Source: CAYRVF01 sp964427535 (GTDB lineage: Bacteria > Chloroflexota > Ktedonobacteria > Ktedonobacterales > JADMIN01). From it: DNA of 52,934 nucleotides. Where the stretch lies: contig CAYRVF010000016.1 in NCBI GenBank assembly GCA_964427535.1, positions 1 to 52,934 on the forward strand, written 5' to 3'. A model generated the notes under the pieces. That model was not told where the DNA came from. It made no database searches and saw nothing but the letters and a program-made list of their open reading frames with translations. Positions 26,747 to 35,687 of the stretch are shown piece after piece. Each line of letters opens with the position of its first letter. Position 1 is the stretch's first letter. Both the position numbers and the translations under genes were made by a program.

Positions 26747-28396
26747 ATGGACGAAGTGATCCTGCATGGCGGACTGCTGGTAGCAAAGATGCTCAAGCGC
26801 GAAGGCATCGAGGTCGTCTTCACACTCAGTGGCGGGCACATCGCGGCAATTTATGACGGCTGCGTGCGCGAGGGTATTCGCGTAGTCGACACCCGCCACG
26901 AGCAGGTCGCGGTCCACGCCGCCGAAGGGTACGCCAAAGTGACGCGCACCCCGGGCGTCGCCCTGCTGACCGCTGGTCCTGGCGTGACCGACGGCGTCAC
27001 CGGCATCGCCAATGCGTTTCTCGGCGAGTCACCGGTGCTCGTCTTCGGCGGTGCCGCCCCCATCGAGCACTGGGAAGAAGGTGCCCTGCAAGAGCTGCCG
27101 ATGGTCGAGGTGCTGGGTCCGATCACCAAGTGGGCAAAGACCGTCGTCCAGACGCGCCGCCTGGCGGATTACACGGCGATGGGGCTGCGCAAGGCGACCA
27201 CCGGCCGGCGTGGTCCCGTCTTCCTCGAATGCCCGATGGACGTGCTCAACGGCTTCGTGCAGGCGCAGGATGTGCAACTCCCCGCGCCCGACTACCGCTA
27301 TGAGGGACGCCAGCCGGGCGACCCCACCCAGGTGGAGAAGGCGGCGGCGCTACTGCGGACCTCCGAGCGCCCGGTGATCTTCGCCGGAAGCGCCGTCTGG
27401 TGGGACGACGCGGCGGCTCCGCTGCGCGCGCTGGCCGAAAGGCTGCAAGCGCCGGTCTTCCTCAATGGCGGCGGACGCGGCAGCCTGCCGCCCGATCATC
27501 CGCTGTTCTTCACCGCCGCGCGACGGACGGCGTTGCAGGGCGCGGACCTGCTGCTGCTCGTCGGCACAAAGCTCGACTTCCGACTGAACTACGGCAAGCC
27601 ACCGCTCATCCCCGCTGATGCGAAAATCGTCTGGGTCGATCCGCTAGCGGAAGACATCGGCGTGAACCGCAGCCCAGATGTCGGCATCGCGGGCAACGCC
27701 GCCCTGGTGCTCGATCAGCTCGCCTCCGCTCTCGGTGGGCGGCTCAACCACGACGGCTGGCTCCGCGTAGTGCGCGACGCCGAGTCGAAGGCGCGCGAGG
27801 CGGAGGAAGCGCTCATGCGGTCAGACGCGACGCCGATTCATCCGCTGCGTCTCTGCCGCGAGCTGCGCGACGCGCTCGACCGCGACGCCTACGTCATCGG
27901 CGATGGCGGCGACATCGTAAGCTACGGCGCGCGTGTCATCAACGCCTGGGAGCCGGGGCACTGGCTCGACGCCGGGCCGATGGGCACGCTAGGTGCAGGG
28001 ACCGGCTATGCCATCGCGACGAAGGTAGCGCGCCCCGACAAGCAGGTGGCCGTGTTGTTCGGCGACGGAGCCTTCGGCCTGAACGGGATGGACTTCGAGA
28101 CGCTCGCGCGCCACAATCTGCCCGTTGTCGGCGTCATCGGCAACGATGGGCAGTGGGCGCAGATCAAGCATCCGCAGAAGGCCATGCTCGGTCATGCCAC
28201 CGCAGCCGACCTCGCGACCGGCATCCGCTACGACAAGATGGTCGAGGCTCTCGGCGGCTACGGCGAGCTCGTCACCGAACCGGACCAGATTCGCCCTGCC
28301 ATCGAGCGCGCGTTCGCCTCGGGCAAGGCCGCATGCGTCAACGTGCTCACCGACCCGAACGTCGTCTACAGCCGATCCACCCAGGCGGCGGTGTGA
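26747..28396 (+). CDS. Thiamine-diphosphate-dependent enzyme (acetolactate synthase/2-hydroxyacyl-CoA lyase-like)
   Basis: A 549-residue ThDP enzyme with the standard three domains. The N-domain carries the conserved Glu in DTRHEQVAVHAAEGYAKV and AGPGVTDGVTGIANAFLGESP. The middle domain runs through ERPVIFAGSAV. The C-domain holds the cofactor motif GDGAFGLNGMDFETLARHNLPVV and GNDGQWAQIKHPQKAM. It resembles acetolactate synthase large subunits but also oxalyl-CoA decarboxylase and 2-hydroxyacyl-CoA lyase. No ilvN-type small subunit is next to it, which weakens acetolactate synthase. The ATG at 26747 has GAGGCGAG about 9 nt upstream. It converges with nothing; a GC-rich hairpin follows its stop. 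The substrate is uncertain. Confidence 0.85.
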   Translation: MDEVILHGGLLVAKMLKREGIEVVFTLSGGHIAAIYDGCVREGIRVVDTRHEQVAVHAAEGYAKVTRTPGVALLTAGPGVTDGVTGIANAFLGESPVLVFGGAAPIEHWEEGALQELPMVEVLGPITKWAKTVVQTRRLADYTAMGLRKATTGRRGPVFLECPMDVLNGFVQAQDVQLPAPDYRYEGRQPGDPTQVEKAAALLRTSERPVIFAGSAVWWDDAAAPLRALAERLQAPVFLNGGGRGSLPPDHPLFFTAARRTALQGADLLLLVGTKLDFRLNYGKPPLIPADAKIVWVDPLAEDIGVNRSPDVGIAGNAALVLDQLASALGGRLNHDGWLRVVRDAESKAREAEEALMRSDATPIHPLRLCRELRDALDRDAYVIGDGGDIVSYGARVINAWEPGHWLDAGPMGTLGAGTGYAIATKVARPDKQVAVLFGDGAFGLNGMDFETLARHNLPVVGVIGNDGQWAQIKHPQKAMLGHATAADLATGIRYDKMVEALGGYGELVTEPDQIRPAIERAFASGKAACVNVLTDPNVVYSRSTQAAV

Positions 28397-28404
28397 GACC
28401 TCTC

Positions 28405-28427
28405 CCCCTCCCCTGAGAGGGGAGGGG
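28405..28427 (+). terminator. GC-rich hairpin downstream of the ThDP gene
   Basis: A perfect 10-bp C/T-rich stem (28405-28414 with 28418-28427) has a 3-nt loop. It lies 8 nt after the stop codon. There is no T-run, but the position suggests termination or transcript protection. It is part of the composite element with the palindrome at 28513. Confidence 0.5.
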
Positions 28428-28512
28428 CAGTGCGGCAGGCGAGCTGGCCTCCTGAGCGGCCGTCGCTCGGCTCTTCACGTGCCGGCGACTGCGCTGGCAT
28501 GGTCGTTTTTAG

Positions 28513-28532
28513 GGGCGAGGCATGCCTCGCCC
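28513..28532. repeat. 20-bp perfect GC-rich palindrome (composite intergenic repeat, copy 1)
   Basis: GGGCGAGGCATGCCTCGCCC is a perfect 20-bp palindrome. With the hairpin at 28405-28427 it makes a unit also seen, less perfectly, at 50232-50340: a C/G-run hairpin, a spacer of about 70-85 nt containing GAGCG, then this palindrome. Both units lie just after a gene. Confidence 0.5.
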
Positions 28533-28642
28533 GCCCCGTTCTCCTGCTGCCAATTTTCCATCTCGGTATAGTGTTACGACTATATGCAAACTGATGTGCC
28601 ACGCTGACGTGGAGCGACTTTCACAATGGGACGATCAACTCA

Positions 28643-29065
28643 ATGACAGACCTCGCGCACAAGCTCGGCATCGCGCCTGGCATGACGTTGTGCCTGCTCG
28701 ACGTCGAGCCTGATGTGGTCCGCGTGATACACGCATGCTGCGCACCGGACGTCACCCTGCTCGACAAGCTGCCGGAGGGGGAGCGCGTCGACATCATCGT
28801 CGTCGAGCCTGACCAGATAGACGGGCTGGTAGAGCGGTTCGAGGGGCTTGCTCATTGCATTTTCCCAAATGGCAGCATCTGGGTCGTCACGCCCAAGAAG
28901 GCGGCAGCGAAAAAGCGCGGCACGTTGCTAACGTGGGAGGCGGTGCAGGCCGCCGCGCTCCAGACCGATCTCGTGGACAACAAGAACGCCGCGCTCACCG
29001 ATGAGGTCTATGGCACCCGGTTCGTCATCCGCCGCGACGCGCGCCCCCGCTATCAGGCCCCCTAA
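28643..29065 (+). CDS. DUF3052 family protein
   Basis: A 140-residue cytoplasmic protein matching the DUF3052 family. The N-terminal LGIAPGMTLCLLDVEP resembles the family opening. The middle LPEGERVDIIVV is the expected strand. The C-terminal TWEAVQAAALQTDLVDNKNAALTDEVYGTRFVIRRD is the strongest signature. Members are small, widespread in Actinobacteria and Chloroflexota, and of unknown function. The Shine-Dalgarno sequence is weak. It precedes the SbcC-like gene by 169 nt in the same direction. A shared promoter or role cannot be shown. Confidence 0.85.
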   Translation: MTDLAHKLGIAPGMTLCLLDVEPDVVRVIHACCAPDVTLLDKLPEGERVDIIVVEPDQIDGLVERFEGLAHCIFPNGSIWVVTPKKAAAKKRGTLLTWEAVQAAALQTDLVDNKNAALTDEVYGTRFVIRRDARPRYQAP

Positions 29066-29234
29066 CGCGACCGCATATCGCGGTACGATCTGGCGGGATG
29101 TTTCCGCTTCTGTCCTCACATTGAGGAATGAGACGATATCCCCGTCTGTGCGGCGCATGCGCACGCGAGAGACTATACTACAGCGACACGTCCGGACAAT
29201 GTGCGTTTGGTGGCGAAGGGCAGGCAAGCTCTGT

Positions 29235-32200
29235 ATGCGAATTACTCAAGTCGTGCTGGACAACATTAAAAGCTACAAGCATGTAGCCATTCCGCTGAAG
29301 CACGGCACGACCGCGATACGGGGCTCAAACGGGGCGGGCAAATCCACGCTGGTCGAGGCTATCGGCTTCGCGCTCTTCGACGCTATCTACTACAAGCAGG
29401 CACAGTTTGTCCGCGAGGGCGAGAAGACCGGTCAGGTCACCGTCTCGTTTATCTCGGCCCTCGACGACCGCGAGTACGATGTCGTGCGCCGCTGCGGCAA
29501 TAGCTCCGACTGGTACGTCTTCGATCCAGAGCTGCACGACCGCGTGGTCGAGCAACGTGCCGACGTGCTGGCCTTTTTGCGGCAACACCTGCGTATCGAA
29601 GGCGAGGTCGCGTTGAGCGATCTGTTCTCCGATGCCATCGGCGTCACACAGGGAACCTTCACCGCCGATTTTCTGGAGACGCCCGGCCAGCGCAAGAAGA
29701 AGTTCGATGCGCTGCTGCAGGTCGAGGAGTACGCCACAGCGGCCTCGAAGCTGAATGACACGCAGAAATACCTCGTCGAGCAGAAGCACCAGCAAGAATT
29801 GCGCATAAGTGCCTTGGAATATGAGACCGGTCAACTGGACGGCTGGCGTGAGGAGCTCGCCACATCGCAGGCCGCCATGCGTCAGGCGGCACGTGAGCTC
29901 GATGCAATCGCGCGCGAGGCCGACGATGTCGCCAGGCGCCGCAACGAGCTGCGCGATCTTGAGGGTGAGGTCACCCGGCTCGCGGGCGTGTTGCGCGCCG
30001 CTGAAGCCACTCAGCAGGGCGCCGAGATGCGCTGGCACGAAGCGCGGCGACGGCTGGATGATTCCCGCGCGGCGGTGCGCACCTGTGAGGCCACTCGCGG
30101 CGACTTCCAGGCGTATCAGCGTGCCGAGGCGGGGCTGGCGGCGGCGCGAGAGCGGCAGCGTGAGCGAGACCGCTTCCTCCAGCAGCAAGCGTCGGTCAAC
30201 ACACAAGTTGAGGGCGCGAAACGCGACCATGCGCACACGCAGAAGCGGCTCGCCACTGTCACGGAGGCGGAACGCAAGGCGCTCGCCCTCGCCCCGGACG
30301 TCGCGCGCCAGGCTGAGCTGGAGCAACAACGCACCCAGGCGCAGGCGCGTGTGCAGGAGCTGCGGAGCGCCGAGAAGTCGAAATCGCGGGTCGAGGCTGA
30401 TATCGTGCAGGTCGGTGAGAACATCGCCAAGCTTCAGGCCGATGTCGCCGAGCTTGACGCGCTGCGGCCCGAAGCGGCGCACCTCTCCGACCGGCGCGCG
30501 CGTCTGGAGGAACTGCAGGCGGCAGCCACCATGCGAGCGGAGCGCGAGAAGCGCCTCAAGGCGATCGGCCTCGAGACCTCGCGTGTACGCCAGCAGCGCG
30601 AGCGCGCGGCGTCCGAGCTGACGCGGGCGCAGGAGAATCTGCGGAAGCTCGATGCGCTAGAGGAGAAAGTCGCCGCGCAGGCAGACCTTGAGCGGGAACA
30701 CGGCGCGCTCGAACGTCAGGTCCTGCACCTGGAAGCAACGCTCCAATCGCATCGGCAGTCACGCCAGCAGTCAGGGCAGGGACAGTGTCCTTTTCTCGCG
30801 GAGCCGTGTCTCAACATTCAACGGCGCGGCGTGAACAGCCTCGCCACCTACTTCGACCAGCTCATCGAGCGCGATGAGGCGGCGCTCGCACCGGTCCAAC
30901 AACGGCTGGTTGATGCCACGGGACAACTGAACCGTTTTCGCGAGATGACGCAGTTACTGGCACAGCGGTCACAATATGAGGCGTGGCACAACCGTGAAGC
31001 CGATTCCCTCTCCACTGCCGATGAGCAACTCGCACAGCTCGCCGACGAACGGGCAGCCATCGAACAAGCCCTGGCGGACGCGCCCGATGCGCAGACGCTG
31101 CGAGAGGCGCGTGACCTGTATGCGGCGAGTGATGCCGCGGAGAAGCGTCTGACGGCATACCCCATGCTGCGGGCGCAGCTCGACACCGCGCGCCAGCGGC
31201 ACACGGCCCTCGTCGCCGAGCTGGAGGCGGTGGAGGCGCAGGTGCGGGCGCTTTCCTCCTCGCCGACGATGCTCGACGAAGCGGTTGCGGCGCTCGCCGC
31301 GCTTGGTGACCCGCGAACCGCACAGCAGGCCGCTCTCCAGATTGCCGAGGAGCGGGCGTCACTGGAGCAGCGTCTAGGCGAATCGGAGGAGGCGCTGCGG
31401 AGCGCTCTGACCCATCAGGCGGCGCTCGACGAGGCCCTCCGCCCGTTCGCGACGCTCGATGCCGAGATCGCCGCGCTCGACGCTGAACAGACCCGCGCGC
31501 GTCCCGGCGCTCAGGCTTATCTACGCTCCGAGCAGCAGGCAGCAATGCTGCCCCAGGTCGAGGCTGCCGAAGACGCCCTGCGCATCGAGGCCACGTCGGC
31601 GGCAGACGCATGCGCGCGCGCGCGCGACGCACACACCGCCGCAGCCGCGCGCTTCGACGCCGGAGAGCTCGCCCGATTAAACGCGCGTGCCGAGGAGCTG
31701 AGCACGCAGCGCGGACAGAAGGCGCAAGTACTGGCCCATCTGCGCGACATGATCGAGGAGCTGGAGGCAAACATCACCCGCTGCACCGCGCTGCTCGACG
31801 ACCTGCGCGCAGCCCGCGATGAGTACCAGACGCTGACCGAGCTGGAAGTGATGCTCAAGCAGTTCCGCGACACGATCAAGGAAGCCGGGCCGAACATCAT
31901 GCGCGCCCTACTGCATCAGATCTCGCTCGAAGCCAACCGTGTGTTTGGCGAGATTCTTGGCGACCGCTCCGCGCAGCTGCTCTGGCAGGACGACTACGAG
32001 ATCGTGCTCCGGCGCGACGGTCGCGATCGCAGCTTCGCCCAGCTCAGTGGCGGCGAGCAGATGAGCGCCGCCCTGGCCGTGCGTCTGGCGCTCCTGCGCA
32101 ACCTCTCCGGGCTGGATATCGCCTTCTTCGACGAGCCGACGACGAATATGGATGGCGAGCGGCGCGGCAATCTCGCCGAACAGATTCGCCGCGTGCGGGG

Positions 32201-32327
32201 ATTCGACCAGATACTCGTCATCAGCCATGATGACACGTTCGAGCAGGGCCTCGACGACGTCATCCACCTGGAGAAGCGCAACGGCGAGACTGTGCTCGTC
32301 GAAGACGAATCGCTCGTCCTGGCCTGA
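29235..32327 (+). CDS. SbcC/Rad50-like ATPase with CX6C hook
   Basis: A 1030-residue Rad50/SbcC-type SMC-like ATPase. The Walker A motif RGSNGAGKST lies at residues 29-38. Long heptad-rich coiled coils of about 380 residues lie on each side of a central hook, which here is C518-x6-C525 (CPFLAEPC) rather than the usual CxxC. The C-terminal lobe has the ABC signature QLSGGEQMSAALAVRLAL and Walker B LDIAFFDEPTTNMD from residue 960. Rad50/SbcC proteins tether DNA ends and regulate Mre11/SbcD nuclease. No SbcD lies in the window, but a NurA nuclease follows two genes later. The ATG at 29235 begins MRITQVVLDNIKSYKH; upstream open frame is excluded because it precedes the domain. A TATACT (29174-29179) may be a -10 box. 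Confidence 0.9.
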   Translation: MRITQVVLDNIKSYKHVAIPLKHGTTAIRGSNGAGKSTLVEAIGFALFDAIYYKQAQFVREGEKTGQVTVSFISALDDREYDVVRRCGNSSDWYVFDPELHDRVVEQRADVLAFLRQHLRIEGEVALSDLFSDAIGVTQGTFTADFLETPGQRKKKFDALLQVEEYATAASKLNDTQKYLVEQKHQQELRISALEYETGQLDGWREELATSQAAMRQAARELDAIAREADDVARRRNELRDLEGEVTRLAGVLRAAEATQQGAEMRWHEARRRLDDSRAAVRTCEATRGDFQAYQRAEAGLAAARERQRERDRFLQQQASVNTQVEGAKRDHAHTQKRLATVTEAERKALALAPDVARQAELEQQRTQAQARVQELRSAEKSKSRVEADIVQVGENIAKLQADVAELDALRPEAAHLSDRRARLEELQAAATMRAEREKRLKAIGLETSRVRQQRERAASELTRAQENLRKLDALEEKVAAQADLEREHGALERQVLHLEATLQSHRQSRQQSGQGQCPFLAEPCLNIQRRGVNSLATYFDQLIERDEAALAPVQQRLVDATGQLNRFREMTQLLAQRSQYEAWHNREADSLSTADEQLAQLADERAAIEQALADAPDAQTLREARDLYAASDAAEKRLTAYPMLRAQLDTARQRHTALVAELEAVEAQVRALSSSPTMLDEAVAALAALGDPRTAQQAALQIAEERASLEQRLGESEEALRSALTHQAALDEALRPFATLDAEIAALDAEQTRARPGAQAYLRSEQQAAMLPQVEAAEDALRIEATSAADACARARDAHTAAAARFDAGELARLNARAEELSTQRGQKAQVLAHLRDMIEELEANITRCTALLDDLRAARDEYQTLTELEVMLKQFRDTIKEAGPNIMRALLHQISLEANRVFGEILGDRSAQLLWQDDYEIVLRRDGRDRSFAQLSGGEQMSAALAVRLALLRNLSGLDIAFFDEPTTNMDGERRGNLAEQIRRVRGFDQILVISHDDTFEQGLDDVIHLEKRNGETVLVEDESLVLA

Positions 32328-32513
32328 GCGAACGCATCTGTCGGCGGTCAGAGCCTTGCAGTACGAGGCGACGGCAGTGTGACTCTGGGCCTCCATCAGT
32401 CGTTGCTCGTTGTGGAAGAAGCGGAACACCGAGTTTTCGCCCCTACCCTACGAGAGTCCGGGATGTGAGCGGACTGTCGTGAAGCGAGATATGATGGCGA
32501 TTGCGTCGTCCGC

Positions 32514-32519
32514 TATAAT
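32514..32519 (+). promoter_or_regulatory. TATAAT box upstream of the TPR membrane protein
   Basis: A perfect -10 hexamer 47 nt upstream of the start codon in an otherwise GC-rich gap. No good -35 box is present at the usual distance. Confidence 0.3.
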
Positions 32520-32566
32520 CGACCTACAATGTATGCCTGCTGAGGCAGCATGCACGCTGAGAGGAT

Positions 32567-34213
32567 ATGCCACGGATGGATGGTCAGCAGCGAACTCCGC
32601 GCCCCCACCCAACCAGTTCAGATCGGAGCTCCTGGCAGGGCGCTGAAAACGAGCGCGATGAGTACGTGCCACCGTTTGTGAGCGCGCCGCTGCCATCACC
32701 GACGAGCCCACCCCGGCCGCAGGTCCCCCCTGGGTATGGGCAAATCGCCGACGAGAGTGACCTCGACGACAGCACCCCCACGGTGTCGAATCGCTACACG
32801 AGCGGCCAGTGGCAGACGCAGCAGACGGTTCCCGGCGTCTATGGCGGCTATGCGCCGTCTACCTATACAGGCACTCTCTCGCAGCCGCTTCTGCCGTATG
32901 CAGCTCACGGGGGCGGCTATGGTCCCGTGTACTCCTATGGAGATGCTACGCGCCGCCAGCCGATCCTCGCCCGCGCCTTCTCGGGCGGGCTGACGGTCGG
33001 TGTTGCAGTTGGCGCGCTCGCCCCCATCCTCGTGATCTACCTCATCGGCGTGCTCGCCGTCCGCGACTGGGCGGATAGCGCCCGCGCCGCAGGCTTCGTC
33101 GGCGCTGTTCTCGCGATTGTCGTACTCGGCGTCTATATCGCACGCGTCGTCTCAGGTAGACGCGCGGTCAGCACCGCCGTGCTTACGCTGGCACTCATTG
33201 TCGCACTGCTGTTGCCGCTCGCCGCCGGCACAGGACTGGCCGAACCTGTCCATCGCGCCCAGGCGAGCACATCCGAGAGCGCTGGAGCCTGGGCGGACGC
33301 CGTTCGCGAATATGGACGCGCTGGCGAAAAGGCGCCAAATGCGCCCGACATTGCACGGGCGTACGATGAGGCGGGCGAACATCTGTTGAGCAGTGGACAG
33401 TACGATCAGGCGGCACCACAGTTCGCGACGGTGCTCAACCAGTATTACCAGAGCGGTGCGGCCGTCCTACGTGCGCGCGGCGATCTTGTACGCACATATA
33501 CCCAGTGGCTGGCGGCGAAACCGTCCTCGTTCCCGTTCTCGGGGGCCACGGTGCTGCTCGATAGCTACCTCACGCGCCCCCAGTGCGACGCAGCCTGCTC
33601 GGCACAGTTCAGCGCGCTTGATTCGCAGATCTACTTCCAGTACGGCACACAGCTCGCCACCACCCACCAGTATCAGGAAGCCGCCAAGCAGTTCGAGGTG
33701 GTCACCACCCGTTTCCCAAAGAGCGCGGTCGCCACGCAGGCGCACGCTGGAGCCGCCCAGGCCTACTATGCCTATGGCAAAGAGCAAATCACGGCGGCTG
33801 CGGGTGGCACATGCTCCGCCGCAGTCACGACGTACAAGATGCTGGTCGACAAGTACGCCGACACCCAGCAAGGGAAACAGGCTGCTAGCGACCTCGCGGC
33901 ACCCCAGTCAGTCTCTGGACAGATCTCCGGCGTACCGACCAACCCGGCTCCAGTCGCGGTGCTCTCGACGAAGGCCGACCCGAATAACTACTTCTTCTCA
34001 TCGGACTACAAGACCAATCTCGACACGAGCAAAGGCACCTTCACTTTCGGCGCGGTGAAGCAGGGTGACTACAATATCGCCTTCATCACCAACAACGCCG
34101 ATGGCTCGACGCTGTACGTCTACTATCAGGACCAGACGTCGGGGAATCTCTATTCGGTCCATGTGGGGCCTCTGTGTCCCGTGAACCTCACCCTGACGTA
34201 TAACACCCACTAG
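32567..34213 (+). CDS. TPR-repeat membrane protein
   Basis: A 548-residue protein of unknown function. Residues 1-130 are a Pro/Ser/Gln/Tyr-rich disordered region. Three hydrophobic helices lie at about 137-165, 174-195 and 201-222. Residues about 230-450 form helical repeats of tetratricopeptide type, such as WADAVREYGRAGEKAP, SGQYDQAAPQFATVL and THQYQEAAKQFEVVTTRFP. The C-terminal ~100 residues are beta-rich (GTFTFGAVKQGDYNIAF, GSTLYVYYQDQ). Two Cys pairs, in LTRPQCDAACSAQF and in GTCSAAV with a late PLCPVN, suggest an extracytoplasmic location. AGAGG precedes the ATG closely; a second ATG 9 nt on is also possible. The NurA gene starts 32 nt downstream, so the two are probably in one operon. 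No homologue is named. Confidence 0.75.
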   Translation: MPRMDGQQRTPRPHPTSSDRSSWQGAENERDEYVPPFVSAPLPSPTSPPRPQVPPGYGQIADESDLDDSTPTVSNRYTSGQWQTQQTVPGVYGGYAPSTYTGTLSQPLLPYAAHGGGYGPVYSYGDATRRQPILARAFSGGLTVGVAVGALAPILVIYLIGVLAVRDWADSARAAGFVGAVLAIVVLGVYIARVVSGRRAVSTAVLTLALIVALLLPLAAGTGLAEPVHRAQASTSESAGAWADAVREYGRAGEKAPNAPDIARAYDEAGEHLLSSGQYDQAAPQFATVLNQYYQSGAAVLRARGDLVRTYTQWLAAKPSSFPFSGATVLLDSYLTRPQCDAACSAQFSALDSQIYFQYGTQLATTHQYQEAAKQFEVVTTRFPKSAVATQAHAGAAQAYYAYGKEQITAAAGGTCSAAVTTYKMLVDKYADTQQGKQAASDLAAPQSVSGQISGVPTNPAPVAVLSTKADPNNYFFSSDYKTNLDTSKGTFTFGAVKQGDYNIAFITNNADGSTLYVYYQDQTSGNLYSVHVGPLCPVNLTLTYNTH

Positions 34214-34245
34214 CCTCTGCTGAGGCACAGCCTTTCGGAGGTCGC

Positions 34246-35523
34246 ATGGCGCTCTATACACAGAAGATCCTTGCCGAGCTAGAGCGCACACGCGACCTCT
34301 TCACGAGCTACCGTGAGCGCTATGGCAACCGGCTCTCGGCATACATCGACGCGTTGGAGCAGCTTTCGCGGCGGTATCCCACCTCGACTGCAATCGACGC
34401 CAGACAACGCATACTGAGGGAGTCGCCTGCGTCAGGCGCGGACGTCTCCCTGGGCGCGCAACCCACCGCCGAGTATGACGCGTGGCTGCGTTCCGGAGGC
34501 TCTGGCATGCCTATACTGCCGTTCGGCCAAGAGTTCGCCAACCACGAAGAAGCGCGCGAGTGGGCGGAGTGCATTCGCGGCATTACGACACTCGCGGTCG
34601 ACGGTAGCCAGCTCCTGCCCTGGCGCGATGCGTCGATTCCGGTCGCGCTGGTGCAGGCGGCCATCTTCGAGAATCCGCACCAGCCGCCCGAGCCGTACCT
34701 CAAAGATGTCGTCTCCGAGGTGCTCGCCCCTGACGATCTGCTGCTCACCGATCCCGACACCATCGACGTGCGTACGGGCGAGGTCTACGGCACGTCCGAG
34801 AAGGCGGTGCACCTGCGGCGATTCGAGCTGGAGACGCGCGTGCTCCGCGAGCGCATGCGCGTCCTGGCGGCCATCCACGGCGTGAAAACGGCAGAGAAGA
34901 CCCTCGCGTTCTACGACGGCAGCCTGCTGCTCTCATTCGCGCTCAAGATGCCCCCTGCCCAACGTGACCGCTACGTACGCGCCATGCGCGAGCTCCTGGC
35001 CACCTCGCGCGAAACGCGCGTTCCTCTGGTGGGCTACATCGACACGAGCTATGCCCGCGACACACTGACGATGCTGCGCGGGCTCGCCGATGAGGCTGCG
35101 CGAATGCCAGAACCACACGGAGTCCACGACGCGCTGCTTTGGCACACGCGCATGCGCTGGGGTGACCGCACGCCCGCCTTCATCTCCTGCCGCGACGACC
35201 TGTCGCGCGCGGGCTACGCTGACCAGCAGGGCGAGGTCGCCTTCGTCTACTACCAGGCCGCGCTCAACCGTCCGCCGGCGCGTCTGGAGTTTCCGCGCTG
35301 GGTGCTCGACGACGGTCTGCTCGACGTGATGATCCAGACCTTGCGGGCCGAGACTATCGCTGGCAATGGCTATCTCTACCCCATCGAGGCCGCCGACGTG
35401 GCCGCCGTCATCAGCACCACCGACCGCGCGCAGTTCTACGCGCTCTTCCAGGAGTTCGCGGACCGCGAGGGGCTTCCCCTCAGCTTCTCGCGCAAGGCGT
35501 ACAGCAAGAGCTACCGGCGCTAA
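34246..35523 (+). CDS. nurA: NurA-type nuclease
   Basis: A 425-residue protein of the NurA family, 5'-3' DNA exonucleases that in archaea act with HerA, Mre11 and Rad50 to resect broken ends. The metal-binding motif is VDGSQLLPW in TTLAVDGSQL, and a second is FYDGSLLLSF. VGYIDTSYARD and a C-terminal NGYLYPIEAADVAAVIS fit the family's remaining blocks. The strong Shine-Dalgarno GGAGGTCGC precedes the ATG. It follows the TPR membrane gene by 32 nt and lies two genes after an SbcC/Rad50-like ATPase. No HerA ATPase is in the window. The family call is confident; the partner is inferred. Confidence 0.88.
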   Translation: MALYTQKILAELERTRDLFTSYRERYGNRLSAYIDALEQLSRRYPTSTAIDARQRILRESPASGADVSLGAQPTAEYDAWLRSGGSGMPILPFGQEFANHEEAREWAECIRGITTLAVDGSQLLPWRDASIPVALVQAAIFENPHQPPEPYLKDVVSEVLAPDDLLLTDPDTIDVRTGEVYGTSEKAVHLRRFELETRVLRERMRVLAAIHGVKTAEKTLAFYDGSLLLSFALKMPPAQRDRYVRAMRELLATSRETRVPLVGYIDTSYARDTLTMLRGLADEAARMPEPHGVHDALLWHTRMRWGDRTPAFISCRDDLSRAGYADQQGEVAFVYYQAALNRPPARLEFPRWVLDDGLLDVMIQTLRAETIAGNGYLYPIEAADVAAVISTTDRAQFYALFQEFADREGLPLSFSRKAYSKSYRR

Positions 35524-35687
35524 ATCGTGAACCGCACGCAACCTTCCCACTTCCCTGCGCGCGCGACGAGATATAATATACTCAGTAACGTATGCCATCT
35601 TCTTTCTGACTGACGCTTGTGACTCTCGCCGATGGGTCGTCCATGTTGCCGCTATGAACGCCGCGAGAGGGAAGGATTGAATCTTCG

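Noticed and set aside
29001..29234. N-terminal extension of the SbcC-like frame
   Set aside because: It lies before the conserved MRITQVVLDN start, overlaps the DUF3052 gene end and contains promoter-like sequence.
29325..30482. A 385-residue minus-strand frame opposite the SbcC-like gene
   Set aside because: Leu/Arg-rich with no recognisable motif; the plus strand has clear ATPase motifs and coiled coils.
31613..31627. A run of alternating G and C inside the SbcC-like gene
   Set aside because: It encodes ordinary Ala/Arg residues of the coiled coil in frame; no independent function is implied.
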